DNA from: an uncultured Prevotella sp.
GTDB lineage: Bacteria; Bacteroidota; Bacteroidia; Bacteroidales; Bacteroidaceae
Direction of reading: 5' to 3'
Length of the DNA: 6,452 bases
Assembly (NCBI GenBank): GCA_937877685.1
Contig: CALFGU010000091.1
Coordinates: forward strand, 1 to 6,452
The position numbers and the translations under genes are program-made. Below, piece by piece: positions 6,347-6,452 of the stretch (positions within the stretch are counted from its first letter, which is position 1; every line of letters begins with the position of its first letter). The notes under the pieces were generated by a model. The model had not been told where the DNA came from and did not search any database. It saw only the letters and a program-made list of their open reading frames with translations.

Positions 6347-6452
6347 GACCCTAAAGACCTTAAAGACCTTACAAAGTTACCGACCTTAAAGACCTTACAA
6401 AGTCACCGACCCTAAAGTCCTTAAAGTCCCTAAAGACCTTACAAAGTCACGC
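6342..6452. repeat. Tandem array of 9-base TTAAAGACC units interspersed with a 17-base unit
   Basis: Nine-base units (YTAAAGWCC) occur at 6342, 6351, 6360, 6386, 6412, 6421 and 6430. A 17-base unit TTACAAAGTYACCGACC occurs at 6369-6385 and 6395-6411, and a third copy starting at 6439 is cut by the window end. The order is 9-9-9-17-9-17-9-9-9-17. The repeats are near-identical and head to tail, with no spacers, so this is not a CRISPR array. The array continues beyond the window. It lies upstream of the ABC-F gene, and one 17-base unit contains a promoter-like element. Confidence 0.8.
6372..6401 (-). promoter_or_regulatory. Putative Bacteroidetes-type promoter for the ABC-F gene, made of repeat units
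   Basis: On the minus strand TAACTTTG (6379-6372) is an exact match to the Bacteroidetes -7 consensus TAnnTTTG. A TTTG (6401-6398) lies 18 bases upstream, close to the usual spacing of about 19-20 for the -33 box. Both boxes come from neighbouring copies of the 17-base repeat. The other complete 17-base copy has TGACTTTG, breaking the TA. Initiation here would give a leader of roughly 140 bases containing both hairpins. No experimental evidence is available in the sequence. Confidence 0.42.

Noticed and set aside
6342..6452. CRISPR array
   Set aside because: Units are 9 and 17 bases, head to tail, with no unique spacers of constant length, and no cas gene is visible.

Overview
The window looks like chromosomal DNA of a Bacteroidales bacterium, most likely Prevotella or a close relative. 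The evidence is the surface-protein architecture (LamG-like and BACON-like domains, WNWI repeats, C-terminal tails resembling type IX secretion sorting domains), a signal peptide ending in A|Q, a small protein of the Y-x-S-P...LCAS type, a TAnnTTTG promoter match, and 9-base-period intergenic repeats. The genus is inferred from these features and not proven.

Left part (1-4090, + strand): three tightly coupled genes. The first is the C-terminal 919 codons of a large secreted or surface protein whose 5' end lies outside the window. Its stop overlaps by one base the start of a 381-aa secreted protein, which in turn overlaps by four bases (ATGA) a 62-aa hypothetical protein. One beta-rich module appears twice in the first protein and once in the second, so the two products probably belong to the same surface system. 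A perfect 11-bp hairpin lies inside the signal-peptide codons of the second gene. A 16-bp-stem terminator-like hairpin (4118-4156) follows the third gene.

Middle (4091-4583): a non-coding gap between convergent transcription units. After the terminator come about 75 bases in which I see nothing, then a roughly 216-bp imperfect palindrome (4232-4447) built from iterated 9-base units (CACGAATNN and its complement), then a weak A/T-rich hairpin, and finally three 9-base AATAGGANN units next to the stop codon of the minus-strand gene.

Right part (4584-6224, - strand): a complete ABC-F ATPase of the YheS/Uup-like type, a soluble translation factor expected to bind the ribosomal E site. It begins with GTG. 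Its upstream region (6225-6452) has two hairpins and an array of 9-base TTAAAGACC units alternating with a 17-base unit. One 17-base unit contains an exact Bacteroidetes -7 match (TAACTTTG on the minus strand), and the next unit supplies a TTTG 18 bases upstream, so the repeat array itself may be the ABC-F promoter.

No tRNA, rRNA, CRISPR array or transposase gene is visible. The most unusual aspect is that unrelated 9-base-period repeats occur in every intergenic interval of the window. The coding genes look like ordinary Bacteroidales families, and I do not see a clearly new defence or metabolic system.
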